64,000 bases of DNA from CAIZWU01 sp942492905 (GTDB lineage Bacteria; Verrucomicrobiota; Verrucomicrobiia; Verrucomicrobiales; V1-33): positions 3,968,001 through 4,032,000 of the forward strand of contig OW818657.1 of assembly GCA_942492905.1 (NCBI GenBank), given 5' to 3'. The translations under genes and the position numbers were made by a program. Position 1 is the stretch's first letter; each line of letters opens with the position of its first letter. Shown here piece after piece: positions 20,501 through 27,342 of the stretch. A model generated the notes under the pieces. It was given only the letters and a program-made list of their open reading frames with translations. It was not told the origin of the DNA and searched no databases.

Positions 20501-22664
20501 CCGGAGCGTCGTTCACGGGCGCAATAGTGATGCTGACCACCGCCGGAGCTGAAGTCGCGCTGCCATCGCTGGCCGTCCAGCTGAAGGAATCGCTCCCGTC
20601 GGCGTTGGCCGCCGGGGTGTAGGTCAGGTTCGGCGCGGTGCCGGAAAGCGTGCCCTTTGCCGGCGGTGCCGTGATCGTATAAGTCAGGGCGGATCCTTCC
20701 GCATCGGTAGCCGTCAGCACCACCGCGGCACTGGAATCCTCATTCAGGGTCACGGCCTGATTTTCCGCCACTGGCGCGGCATTGAAGGGCGCCACCGTGA
20801 GCCACACGGTGGCGGGCGGCGAGGTGGTGATGCCGTCGCTCAGGGTGAATGTGAAACTGTCCGTCCCCACATAACCAGCCTCTGGGAGGTAAGTCAGGGT
20901 GGGCGGCAGACCGCTCAGGGTGCCGTGGGCCGGGAGCGAGGTGATGCTGTAAGTCAGAGTCTCCGCCGGCAGGGCATAACGGGCGAACTGCTTGGGCTCG
21001 CCGCCCACAAACAACCTCTGGCGGTCCGGCGTGAGCGCCAGCGCTTCGGCCTGCGTCACCGCAGTGGTAAAGCCACGTTGTTCCAACACCACCCCGCCAC
21101 GGCTGACCCGGATGATCTTGCTGCTCTCATGGCTCAGCAGCAGCATGGTGTCGGTGGCCCGGTCAAAGGCCATATCCCCCACATCCGTGGCCACGGCCGC
21201 AGCGAGGATGCTGGCATTCAAATCGCAGAGCACGGTAGAGACCCCCGTCGCTGGATTCATCGCATAAATGTTCCACGTTCCACCCGAGGGCTTCTCGGCA
21301 AGGTAATAAAGCAGATCCCGGCCGGCATCATAACACAGGCTCTCAATGCCGAGATTCAGCAGGCTGCCTACCCCTGTGTTCCACGTCTGATTACCCGCGG
21401 CGGTGCGGTCCAGCGTGGTGGCGCCGGGGGCGATGGTGCAGATGGTGATCCGCTGGAAATCGTTCTCCTCCGCGATGGCGTAGGTGTTCCCATACATCCA
21501 CGCGATGGCCTCAGTGTCCTGGAATCCACTCTGCGTGATGGTGCGCAGATGGGTGCCCTCCGCGGTATATTCATAGCTGGTGCCCCCCCCGGCAGAGACA
21601 TTGCGGATCAGGAAAAGCGTGCCGCTGTCCGCATTCCAGGTCGCCCCGGAAAGCCCGTCGGTGATAGCCGTCAGGTCACTGCTGTAAAACTCCTGCGTAT
21701 AGTCCGGAAACTGTCCGAGGCGGCTCTCCACATCGCTGCCATTCAGGGTCACCGTGGTCGCGGTGCCATTGGCCACCGGCACCGTCTGAGCATTGGCCAC
21801 GGGGAGGTCATTGACCCCCAGGATGGTCAGCGAGACCGCCGCGGCTGCGGAATCATAGGTGCCGTCATTCACTTTGAAGCTGAAACTGTCCGGCCCAGTC
21901 GCGTCCGCATTCGGCAGGTAGTTCACCGCCGGGGGCGTGCCGCTGAGGGTGCCTTTGGCCGGAGCGGTGAGGATCGTGAACGTGAGCGGTGATTCCTCCG
22001 GATCAGAACCTGTCAGGATGATCGCTTCAGCCGTGTCCTCATTCAGTGTGACCGACTGGGCATTGGCCACAGGAGCTCCCGTGGGCGGCGCGCTGACGGT
22101 GACATTGAATTCCAGATCAAACGTCAGGTCGCTGCTGGTGGCGTTGCTTTGGTGGACCTCCACCGCCAGCACATTGTCCCCATTCACCAGCAGGGCGGCA
22201 TTCACGGTGGAGGCCAGCAGCGTGCTCTCATCCGTCCCGCCAATCGCCGCGGTAGCCAGAGTGGTATAAGTGATCGTGCCCGTCGGCATGGTGTTGCGGT
22301 AGATCTCCGTCCCATTCAGATAGACCACTACCCCGTCATCCCGGCGCAGCCGCAAATTGGCCGCGGTGACGGCCGCCGCGCTCTCCACCGTGAAGTGTTT
22401 GCGCAAATAGGTCGTAATGTATTTCGCCGAGGCGTTTGCGCCGTAACTTACGATCGTAGCCTCATCCCCATCGCCATAACCCAGCTGGCCCGCCCCCTCG
22501 GCCCATGCTGTATCGGCAAAGGCGGCTGCCCGCCAGGCCGTGCCCTGATTGCTGCCGTTGTCCAGGTATTTCCAGACCGACTGGAGCGGCACCAGGGTGG
22601 AAGTGGTTTGTGCCTGGCCCGTCAGGGGGAATGCAACGAACAGCAGGAGAAAAAGCCGTTTCAT
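14595..22664 (-). CDS. Giant secreted metallophosphoesterase with cadherin-like repeats
   Basis: A 2,689-residue exported protein, probably cell-surface or extracellular. From the ATG at 22664: signal peptide (1-20); a lectin/CBM-like module (22-190); four ~90-residue cadherin-like (tandem-95) repeats, the second interrupted by an SdiA-regulated/YjiK-like beta-propeller segment (312-566); a second copy of the lectin-like module (812-978); a purple-acid-phosphatase-like module with GDPGTGD (Asp1083), GNHD (Asn1149, His1150) and GHEHNY (His1277, His1279); nine more repeats (1388-2195); and about eight ~60-residue repeats of the type GLW...LVARE...APG to the end. No PEP-CTERM or LPXTG sorting tail is seen. 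Metal-binding residues look intact, so phosphatase activity is plausible. The in-frame ATG at 22694 precedes a less natural start. Confidence 0.85.
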   Translation of the reverse strand: MKRLFLLLFVAFPLTGQAQTTSTLVPLQSVWKYLDNGSNQGTAWRAAAFADTAWAEGAGQLGYGDGDEATIVSYGANASAKYITTYLRKHFTVESAAAVTAANLRLRRDDGVVVYLNGTEIYRNTMPTGTITYTTLATAAIGGTDESTLLASTVNAALLVNGDNVLAVEVHQSNATSSDLTFDLEFNVTVSAPPTGAPVANAQSVTLNEDTAEAIILTGSDPEESPLTFTILTAPAKGTLSGTPPAVNYLPNADATGPDSFSFKVNDGTYDSAAAAVSLTILGVNDLPVANAQTVPVANGTATTVTLNGSDVESRLGQFPDYTQEFYSSDLTAITDGLSGATWNADSGTLFLIRNVSAGGGTSYEYTAEGTHLRTITQSGFQDTEAIAWMYGNTYAIAEENDFQRITICTIAPGATTLDRTAAGNQTWNTGVGSLLNLGIESLCYDAGRDLLYYLAEKPSGGTWNIYAMNPATGVSTVLCDLNASILAAAVATDVGDMAFDRATDTMLLLSHESSKIIRVSRGGVVLEQRGFTTAVTQAEALALTPDRQRLFVGGEPKQFARYALPAETLTYSITSLPAHGTLSGLPPTLTYLPEAGYVGTDSFTFTLSDGITTSPPATVWLTVAPFNAAPVAENQAVTLNEDSSAAVVLTATDAEGSALTYTITAPPAKGTLSGTAPNLTYTPAANADGSDSFSWTASDGSATSAPAVVSITIAPVNDAPVAAALAIAVEMDTAAMITLPGSDPENTPLSYSVLSLPTHGTLTGTPPNLSYLPAAGYTGTDAFTYRVNDGEFDSADAIVSLTVSASVLDTLVTSGSTWKYLDNGSNQGTAWRAPSFDDSTWSSGLAQLGYGDGDEAKVVGYGPDANNRYITTYFRHEFQLANPGVITSGLKLDLLRDDGAVVYLNGTEILRSGMPAGTVSWNTLASSSIGAPAESTFYTTTLGSNLLVAGRNVLAVEVHQGAVTSSDLSFDLRLYEGQPAITRGPYVQMTGPDRATVRWRTDVATTSRLDYGLSTAALTSTASSATLKTEHEITVTGLTPDTRFYYGAGHSSGLLSSGSTFYFTTHPPAGTVKPYRFWVLGDPGTGDANQTAVRDAFYTWNGTQELAGVLVLGDTVYETGTDLEFQNKFFNVYPALMRNTTFWPTFGNHDAGSASSSTQSGPYYDSFTMPKAGEAGGVASGTEAYYSFNIGNIHFVCLDSEGSSRLATGNMAAWLEQDLNANLEEWTVAFWHHPAYSKGSHDSDVATADSGKMKNMREVFVPILENHGVDLLLFGHEHNYQRSKFIDGHYDVSSTFDPATMLKQAGLGDPAVDGPYVKSPGPHNGAVFTVAGSSGKLTVATLNHAAMAVNRTELGSVVLDVTGRELVARFINSTGVVRDTFSIVHNSAPLANEATFTGNEDASLAVTLGGTDDENDVLTYAITTPPVVGTLTGTAPALTYTPPVDFQGSTTFQFTVNDGRVTSTPVTVTLNISGVNDAPLALGQSVSTAEDIAAAITLAGTDADGDLLTFTLTANPVHGLLTGVLPNLTFVPEAGWSGTDSFAFTVSDGTATSAPVVVSLTVTPVNDLPVATAADLATNEDTALAVTLAGTDPEDDVLTFAVADGPAHGTISGTGANLTYTPDADWEGVDAFTFSASDGQANSLPGTVTITVAPVNDAPLAAVQAVTVAEDTDGAITLTGNDADGDVLTYVVTTQPIHGILTGTAPALIYTPEADWNGPDSFAFTVSDGTVTSAPAVVSLTVTPVNDVPLAVAQAVATDEDTALPVTLTASDVDGDVLTFTVTVPPIHGLLSGTAPALTYTPEPDWNGPDQFEFTAHDAAGASLPATVTITVAPVNDVPVAMDRSFATMKNVPVPTTLQATDVEGDALMYVITVPPAHGMLSGTAPALVYTPEANWNGTDSFSYTAGDAAGNSPAATVTLTVSATNTAPVAVAQTVAVSEDTLAALTLAGTDADGNVLTFIIVTPPLHGSLSGTLPNLVYTPEPDWNGAEEFTFRVNDGTEDSLPGLVAVSVAPVNDVPAAVAQSITTTEDLAASLTLAGSDVDGDVLTFSVTVPPVHGTLSGAGAALVYTPDPDWNGADSFSFTAGDGVAVSVPAVVSLTVTAVNDVPVATAVNAVTEVGIPIALTLTGSDAEGDALTWDIASVPARGTLSGSGAAWTYTPNPAWAGTDEFTFTVSDGSGTSLVTTATITVASSGPWQLIARTGHAAPGAGGAAFSIFQTDYVSDAAGRASFRATAGSVTGIWTEGPAGLEAVAVQAAAAPGVTGAVFDSITTGPWAAGDGELLVFGKLRTGTGGVTTSNDLGYWHRSNDAAALVARENDPVPGMPAAARFNVLSAVATLEAGGNYAFAGSMKTNSSLAITTANDTGLWATFGAPARLLVRENQAAPGTTGLFDTLTTAGLVSNGAGQLGFSTSMKTGGTITTANRYGLWMLDPEQFGLVARSVSAAPGTPTGALFGQPLSPSFGDGAMAFRSALATGSGGVTNSNETGLWILENGVVNLLAREGFQAPGVGAGGLFNGFTEGASLNSGNELAFRTALRTGSGVTSANNAGLWVRSRFTGNTLTLAARKGFPAPGAGSATFASFDLPFVADDGGEVFTAILTVSTATGVTTSNDRGLWLRNAAGALTPALREGMAFTLAPGDIRTISNITLPAARSSGRTPLSGEGRLLVLMTFTDGSSALYHYILP

Positions 22665-22726
22665 AGGGATAGCGCAGTGATGGTGATTCAGCATAAACCC
22701 GGTCCGGTCCGGGCATTCCTGTTCTA

Positions 22727-22755
22727 ATAATATGGAATTTTTTATGGTTTGTGAC
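22727..22755 (-). promoter_or_regulatory. Promoter candidate for the giant secreted protein
   Basis: On the minus strand GTCACA and TATTAT (5 of 6 match to the -10 consensus) are separated by 17 bases, about 60 bases before the ATG at 22664. The surrounding 22720-22810 is markedly AT-rich and separates two divergent genes. Confidence 0.45.
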
Positions 22756-22911
22756 GGGATATTTTTATTTTATTCTTTTTTCCGGGGTTTTCTCACTTTT
22801 GAGTAAATAGCACTCTGAATATCCATAAAAACCCCTCCATCCATCGGCTCTCCTGGTCGAACCCAGTTCCAGCTTGCTATATTCCGGCCGGCCCGCATAT
22901 TTTTCTATCCA

Positions 22912-23733
22912 ATGTGGAGCCGCCCTTCACCACTTATCCCCGTGCTTGCGGCTGTCCTGGGCTTGGCAGGCCCGGCCGCTGTACACGGGCATGGGGATGT
23001 CCATGAAGCCATCGTGATCCTCACGAGGGCGATCTCCGAGCAGCCTGGCAAAGCCACGCTGCACTTCGAGCGGGCTTCCCTTTATGCGCAGTTTGATCAC
23101 TTCCCCGAAGCCCTCGCTGATCTGGCCATCGTGGAGACCCTCCAGCCCGGCCATGACCCGGCCCTCGCCCTGCGGGGCAATATCCTCCGCCGCAGCGGCA
23201 AACCTGCCGAGGCCCGCACCGTCCAGGAGGCTTTTCTGAAAAAGACGCCAGAGGACGCCCGGGTGCGCTTTGATTATTGCCAGACCCTGGCCGATCTCCA
23301 CGAGACCGCCGCCGCCCTGCGGGAACTGGACCATCTCATGGCCGCCTCCCCGGCCCCGCCGCCGGATACCGTGGCCCTGCGGCTCCGTCTCACCGAGTCC
23401 ACCGATGCCGCCGCCGCCCTCACCTGGCTGGAGACGTTCCTGGCAAAACATCCCCTGCCCGTCTTCCAGGAGGAGGCTCTGCGTCTTGAGATCAAACTCG
23501 GCCGCACTCCTGCCGCCGTGCAGCGTCTCGATGCCATGATCGCCACCGCTCCGCGGCCGGAATCCCTCCACCTCCGCAAAGCCAACCTCCTCGCTGCCAC
23601 CGGAGATCAGGCCGGTGCCCAATCGGCCGCCCGCGCCGCCCTGACCGCGATCGCCCGGCTCCCCGTCCACCTGCGCAGCACCCGCGCCTGCACCGACCTT
23701 GAGCAGCAGGCGAGGACTCTCCTGTCACCCTGA
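22912..23733 (+). CDS. Exported tetratricopeptide-repeat protein
   Basis: A 273-residue protein with a signal peptide (cleavage near HGHGDVHE) and five to six TPR-like helix pairs, for example HFERASLYAQFDHFPEALADL and ALRGNILRRSGKPAEARTVQ. Such proteins scaffold complexes in the periplasm; no catalytic motif is present. It is divergent from the giant phosphoesterase gene across a 247-base AT-rich region, so the two may share regulation. The 287 bases downstream hold no gene I can support. Confidence 0.75.
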   Translation: MWSRPSPLIPVLAAVLGLAGPAAVHGHGDVHEAIVILTRAISEQPGKATLHFERASLYAQFDHFPEALADLAIVETLQPGHDPALALRGNILRRSGKPAEARTVQEAFLKKTPEDARVRFDYCQTLADLHETAAALRELDHLMAASPAPPPDTVALRLRLTESTDAAAALTWLETFLAKHPLPVFQEEALRLEIKLGRTPAAVQRLDAMIATAPRPESLHLRKANLLAATGDQAGAQSAARAALTAIARLPVHLRSTRACTDLEQQARTLLSP

Positions 23734-24020
23734 CGTTTTATCAGAGTCCGTCAGGTCCATCCTCCGTCATCCGGGAGGAAACTGCTTCCGATGCCGCACC
23801 AACTTGCGGGAGGTTACCGTCGGCCCGGGCTCCGCTGCGGTGAATCCCCGACTCCTGCGGTCATGCGGAAAATCTGTGTCCCTCCTGCCTGCCCCAAGGC
23901 TCCGGAACACCCACCCCGCTTAGGAAAATCCTTTGCCCCCACCTACGACTAAAGGCCTGGAGACAAATTTCCAATCTCCTTTAAATCATGGCAGTGCCTT
24001 GACGAACCTCATCCCATCCC

Positions 24021-24506
24021 ATGAACGTTATTGCTTCCCCTGCCCGCTCCGCCCCCAGCGCGGAATCCCCCTCCCTGAAAGCCCAGGACTTGGAACATTA
24101 TCTTCTGAGCGCCTTTCCCCAGGTGCAGACCCGGGACCACTGCGGTTACCGGTTCTTTTTTGCCGGAGCGAATCATCAACTGCCGTTCGCGTCCCTCGCC
24201 GATTCCGATAATCCCTACGACCAGGTCTCCGATCTGAACCGTCCTGAAGTCTTTCGGGTGAACTTTGCCCTCGCCCCCGCCACCTTCGAGGCCCTCTTCC
24301 CGGCGGAATCCTGGAACGGCGGCGAAATCGACTATCAGGTGCTGAACCAATTCCTGCCTCACCCCCATTACGCCCGGCAGCACTTTGCCTGCATCCTGAA
24401 CCCCAGCGGGAAGAATGGTGACCGGCTCAAAACCTACTTGGCCGAAGCCCACACCCTTGCCGTCTCACGTCTGCCCGCCCAGGCCGACCCCGTTCAACCC
24501 ATCTGA
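24021..24506 (+). CDS. DUF6194-family protein
   Basis: Cytoplasmic protein of unknown function. The blocks LPFASLADSDNPYDQVSDLNRPEVFRVN and LPHPHYARQHFACILNPS match my recollection of DUF6194, a small family in which one Asp-rich and one His/Asn-rich block are conserved. Length is 161 residues; there is no signal peptide or membrane segment. It has its own terminator and converges with the TolC-like gene, so it is probably transcribed alone. Confidence 0.65.
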   Translation: MNVIASPARSAPSAESPSLKAQDLEHYLLSAFPQVQTRDHCGYRFFFAGANHQLPFASLADSDNPYDQVSDLNRPEVFRVNFALAPATFEALFPAESWNGGEIDYQVLNQFLPHPHYARQHFACILNPSGKNGDRLKTYLAEAHTLAVSRLPAQADPVQPI

Positions 24507-24566
24507 ACCGGGAAGACAAATCACCGCCGGAGCAGGGGCAGCCGCAGGCAAATGCCCCTCATGCCC

Positions 24567-24592
24567 CCGGCCACCGCGGTCGGTTGGTTTTT
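24567..24592 (+). terminator. Intrinsic terminator after the DUF6194 gene
   Basis: CCGGCC-ACCGC-GGTCGG forms a 6-bp stem with one G-T pair and is followed by TTGGTTTTT. It lies 60 bases after the DUF6194 stop, between convergent genes. Confidence 0.55.
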
Positions 24593-24623
24593 CCCTGCAA
24601 AATTCAATTTTCCATTCACCGGC

Positions 24624-26495
24624 TCACCGGCTGAGGACCCGCTCAAGCCGGGTGCCTAGGGCGCGCTCCAGTTCCATCACGGCCTTGTAATAATCGGACC
24701 AGACCTCATAGCGGTCTTCCTCAAACTTAAAGACCAGTTCCTCGGTTTGATAGCGGGTCTTCAGACTACGGATGGGATCCACCGAGGTTTGTTCGATGCT
24801 TTTGCGGGAGTCTGCCTTGACGCGGGCGAGGTCGGATTCGTAGACGGACAGTTCCTTGGCGGCGGCACGGATGCGGTCGATGGCCTGACGGATATCGGTG
24901 GCGATGAGGCGGCTCTGTTCCTCAATCTGCTGGCTGTAGGCAGTGGAGGCCGTTTCGTGCTCGAGGTGGGCCTTGTTGATCCCGAACCAGTCGAAAAGCG
25001 GCAGGCTGATGCCGGCCCGGACGGCCCATTCCTCATTCTCCCCGGTGCGCCCGGAGGTCTGGGAGGTGGCCCAGCCGCCATCCACAAATGTGAAGAAGGG
25101 AATTTTGGCGGCTTTGGCGCCCATGAGTTCCGCCTTGGCCACGGCCAGTCGGGCTTTCAGGTCCAACAAGTCGGACCGGTGCAACTGGGCCATGCTGATG
25201 AGGTAATCCACGTCAAGGGATTCCAAGGACACGAGGCGGCGGGTGGGCTTGCCTATCACGGAGATGCGCTCGGGATGGGCGAGGCCGCAGAGGGTGGCCA
25301 GTTCCTGACGCAGGCGCGCAATGTCGCTGCGGAATTCCCGTTGCTCCCGGATGGTCTTGCCTACGCCGAGCCGGATATCCGCCCCCAAATCCGCCAGCCC
25401 CGGGAGGTTGGTGGCGTCGATTTCATCGCGGAATTTCTCATTGAGCGCACGGCGGGCGCCGGTGCTGCGGGCCACGCTTTCGGCCATGTTCAGATCTTCA
25501 TACATGGCGCGGACGGTGCGCACCACTTTATCCTCTTCGATCAGATAGTCGGATTCGGCCCGGGCGGTCTCGGCAGCAGCGATTTCCAGATTGGCTTTAC
25601 GCTCCCAGGGATTGGGAATCCGGAATCGGATCAACAGGCCAAACTCGTCGTCCCGGGAATATTCATCGGGGTGATTGATCACTTCACGGGAGCGTTCCAC
25701 GATGCGGCGGTTGGTCTGCTGGGCGCGGGCCTCCCGGCTGGCCGCGGTGACGCCCTGTCTGGTATCAGCGGTGTTTTGCAGGGAGGTTTCGCTGGCCTTC
25801 CGTTGTTCATACACGGTAGTTTCCACCACATCCCGGAACTGGCCCGGCGTGACCTTGCGCTCAATGGTACGGTAGCGGCTGGTATTCACGCTGCCACTGG
25901 TCCGCTGGAGGGAGGATTCGCCATAACCGGGGAAAAACTCCGGAGCCAGATTGCGCTGACGCTCCAGTGAGGAAAAGCTTTCGCGGGCCGTGATCCTTTC
26001 GGTGGCCTGCTCGGTGAAGGGTTCGCTGAGCCGGTCATCCTGATCCCACACATAACCGATCCTGAGTTCCGGGTTTTCCCAGTCGCCGGCGCCCTTGGCC
26101 TTGGCCCGGGCGATCAGAATTTCCGAACGGCGGCGGGCGAGTTCGGCATTGTTGGCGATGGCCAGCCTGATGAGATCGTCTTCCCCGAGAGGGCCGCTGC
26201 CGGGAATGCTGCGCTGGATCGATCCTTCCTCCGGTGCAGTGCGCTGGGGCGCCACGGGAATGGCAGAAGGAGACGGCAGGACCGGATCAAGGGCGGGGCC
26301 GGGGACCACGGCGGCGCGGGGCGCAGGGGCGGCTTTGGGCTTGGTTGATTTGGCCTTGGCCTTGGGCTTGCTTTGTTGCCAGCCGGGGCCGGATTGATTC
26401 CCCGCCGTGAGCGGCAGGGGCAGCAGGGCAATCCCCAGCAAGGGGATGAGCGTGCGGCAGAACGACAGGGACAGCAGAGGCGTGGAGCGGGACAT
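24624..26495 (-). CDS. TolC-family outer-membrane efflux protein
   Basis: Outer-membrane channel of the TolC/CusC type. The 623-residue precursor has a signal peptide, then a Lys/Pro/Ala-rich low-complexity stretch (about 35-90), then long alpha-helical segments with two similar halves, typical of TolC (AIANNAELARRRSEILIARAKAKG; DLLDLKARLAVAKAELMGAKAA; GISLPLFDW; FEDRYEVWSDYYKAVMELERALG). The ~120-residue polar stretch at about 165-290, with repeats of ER, QR and TR, is longer than in standard TolC proteins. No RND pump or membrane-fusion gene is adjacent. It lies 133 bases after a NarL-type regulator gene and may be under its control. Confidence 0.82.
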   Translation of the reverse strand: MSRSTPLLSLSFCRTLIPLLGIALLPLPLTAGNQSGPGWQQSKPKAKAKSTKPKAAPAPRAAVVPGPALDPVLPSPSAIPVAPQRTAPEEGSIQRSIPGSGPLGEDDLIRLAIANNAELARRRSEILIARAKAKGAGDWENPELRIGYVWDQDDRLSEPFTEQATERITARESFSSLERQRNLAPEFFPGYGESSLQRTSGSVNTSRYRTIERKVTPGQFRDVVETTVYEQRKASETSLQNTADTRQGVTAASREARAQQTNRRIVERSREVINHPDEYSRDDEFGLLIRFRIPNPWERKANLEIAAAETARAESDYLIEEDKVVRTVRAMYEDLNMAESVARSTGARRALNEKFRDEIDATNLPGLADLGADIRLGVGKTIREQREFRSDIARLRQELATLCGLAHPERISVIGKPTRRLVSLESLDVDYLISMAQLHRSDLLDLKARLAVAKAELMGAKAAKIPFFTFVDGGWATSQTSGRTGENEEWAVRAGISLPLFDWFGINKAHLEHETASTAYSQQIEEQSRLIATDIRQAIDRIRAAAKELSVYESDLARVKADSRKSIEQTSVDPIRSLKTRYQTEELVFKFEEDRYEVWSDYYKAVMELERALGTRLERVLSR

Positions 26496-26549
26496 GGCGC
26501 GGGGACGAAAGGGGACAGGAAACGGATAAAGGGTGAATCTTAATCCGAT

Positions 26550-26582
26550 TTAAGGACAACGGTCCATCGCAAACCTTAAGGA
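26550..26582. promoter_or_regulatory. Direct TTAAGGA repeats upstream of the TolC gene
   Basis: TTAAGGA occurs at 26550-26556 and again at 26576-26582, 26 bases apart, in the 133-base gap between the NarL-type regulator gene and the TolC-like gene. The dyad GGTC...GACC-like GGAC-CGTT-GTCC lies between them. These are candidate regulator-binding sites. Confidence 0.3.
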
Positions 26583-26628
26583 TATGGCCTGAAGGGAAGA
26601 TGAAAACCGGGGGGGATCGTTGACGGAG

Positions 26629-27282
26629 TCAGCTTAATTTCTGATTTTCCACCCAGCGGACGGCATACCGCACCAATTCATTGCCACTTTTCAGCAGCAG
26701 TTTGTCTTTAATATTGGCGCGGTGGGCGTCCACTGTCTTGATCGAAACCTTCAATTCCTCGGCAATGGAGCGGGTGCCTTTGCCATGGCCGATCATCTGG
26801 AAAATCTCGAACTGCCGGTCACTGAGGGCCTCGACGGGATCGGTGGAGGCCCCGCGCCGGCCCGAGAAAATTTCGATGATTTTCCCCGACATGGCCGGAC
26901 TGACATAAATCTCCCCCTCCAGGATCTTCTGGATCGCTTCCATCATCTTTTTGCCGCCCTCCTGCTTCATGATGTAGCCCTGCCCTCCAGCGCGCAGGAC
27001 GCGCTCCACATAGAGGCTTTCATCATGCATGGAGTGCACCAGCAGGGCCGGTTCCTTGGTGCAGGCGCGGATGTCCTTGATCAATTCGAGCCCATTTTTG
27101 CCTGGCAGGGAGATGTCGATGATGACCAGATCGGGCTTGAGTTCGATCACGGCCGAGAGGCCGGCAGCGGCATCGCTGGCTTCTCCCACGACCAGCAGGC
27201 CGGGCTCGTGGTTGATCAATTGGGCCAGACCCTGACGCATCAGGGGGTGGTCATCGACGATAAGAACGCGTTTTTTGGACAT
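26629..27282 (-). CDS. NarL/FixJ-type response regulator
   Basis: DNA-binding response regulator. A receiver domain occupies residues 1-120 with Asp10-Asp11, phospho-acceptor Asp56 (IIDISLPG), and the switch/Lys region (LVHSMHDE, IMKQEGG). A LuxR-type helix-turn-helix follows at about 150-210 (LSDRQFEIFQMIGHGKGTRSIA, KTVDAHRANIKDKL). The start is the ATG at 27282 (217 residues); the in-frame codon at 27336 would run into the kinase gene. It lies 60 bases after the histidine kinase, its obvious partner. Target genes are unknown; the TolC gene directly downstream is the first candidate. Confidence 0.92.
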   Translation of the reverse strand: MSKKRVLIVDDHPLMRQGLAQLINHEPGLLVVGEASDAAAGLSAVIELKPDLVIIDISLPGKNGLELIKDIRACTKEPALLVHSMHDESLYVERVLRAGGQGYIMKQEGGKKMMEAIQKILEGEIYVSPAMSGKIIEIFSGRRGASTDPVEALSDRQFEIFQMIGHGKGTRSIAEELKVSIKTVDAHRANIKDKLLLKSGNELVRYAVRWVENQKLS

Positions 27283-27342
27283 GGGCTGCCTACTTGAATG
27301 CCGGGGATCGGAGGGTTTGTCGAGGAATTTGACCACTTCCGG

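Noticed and set aside
16090..22100. CRISPR-like regular repeats
   Set aside because: Spacing of about 270 bases and coding continuity show protein-domain repeats.
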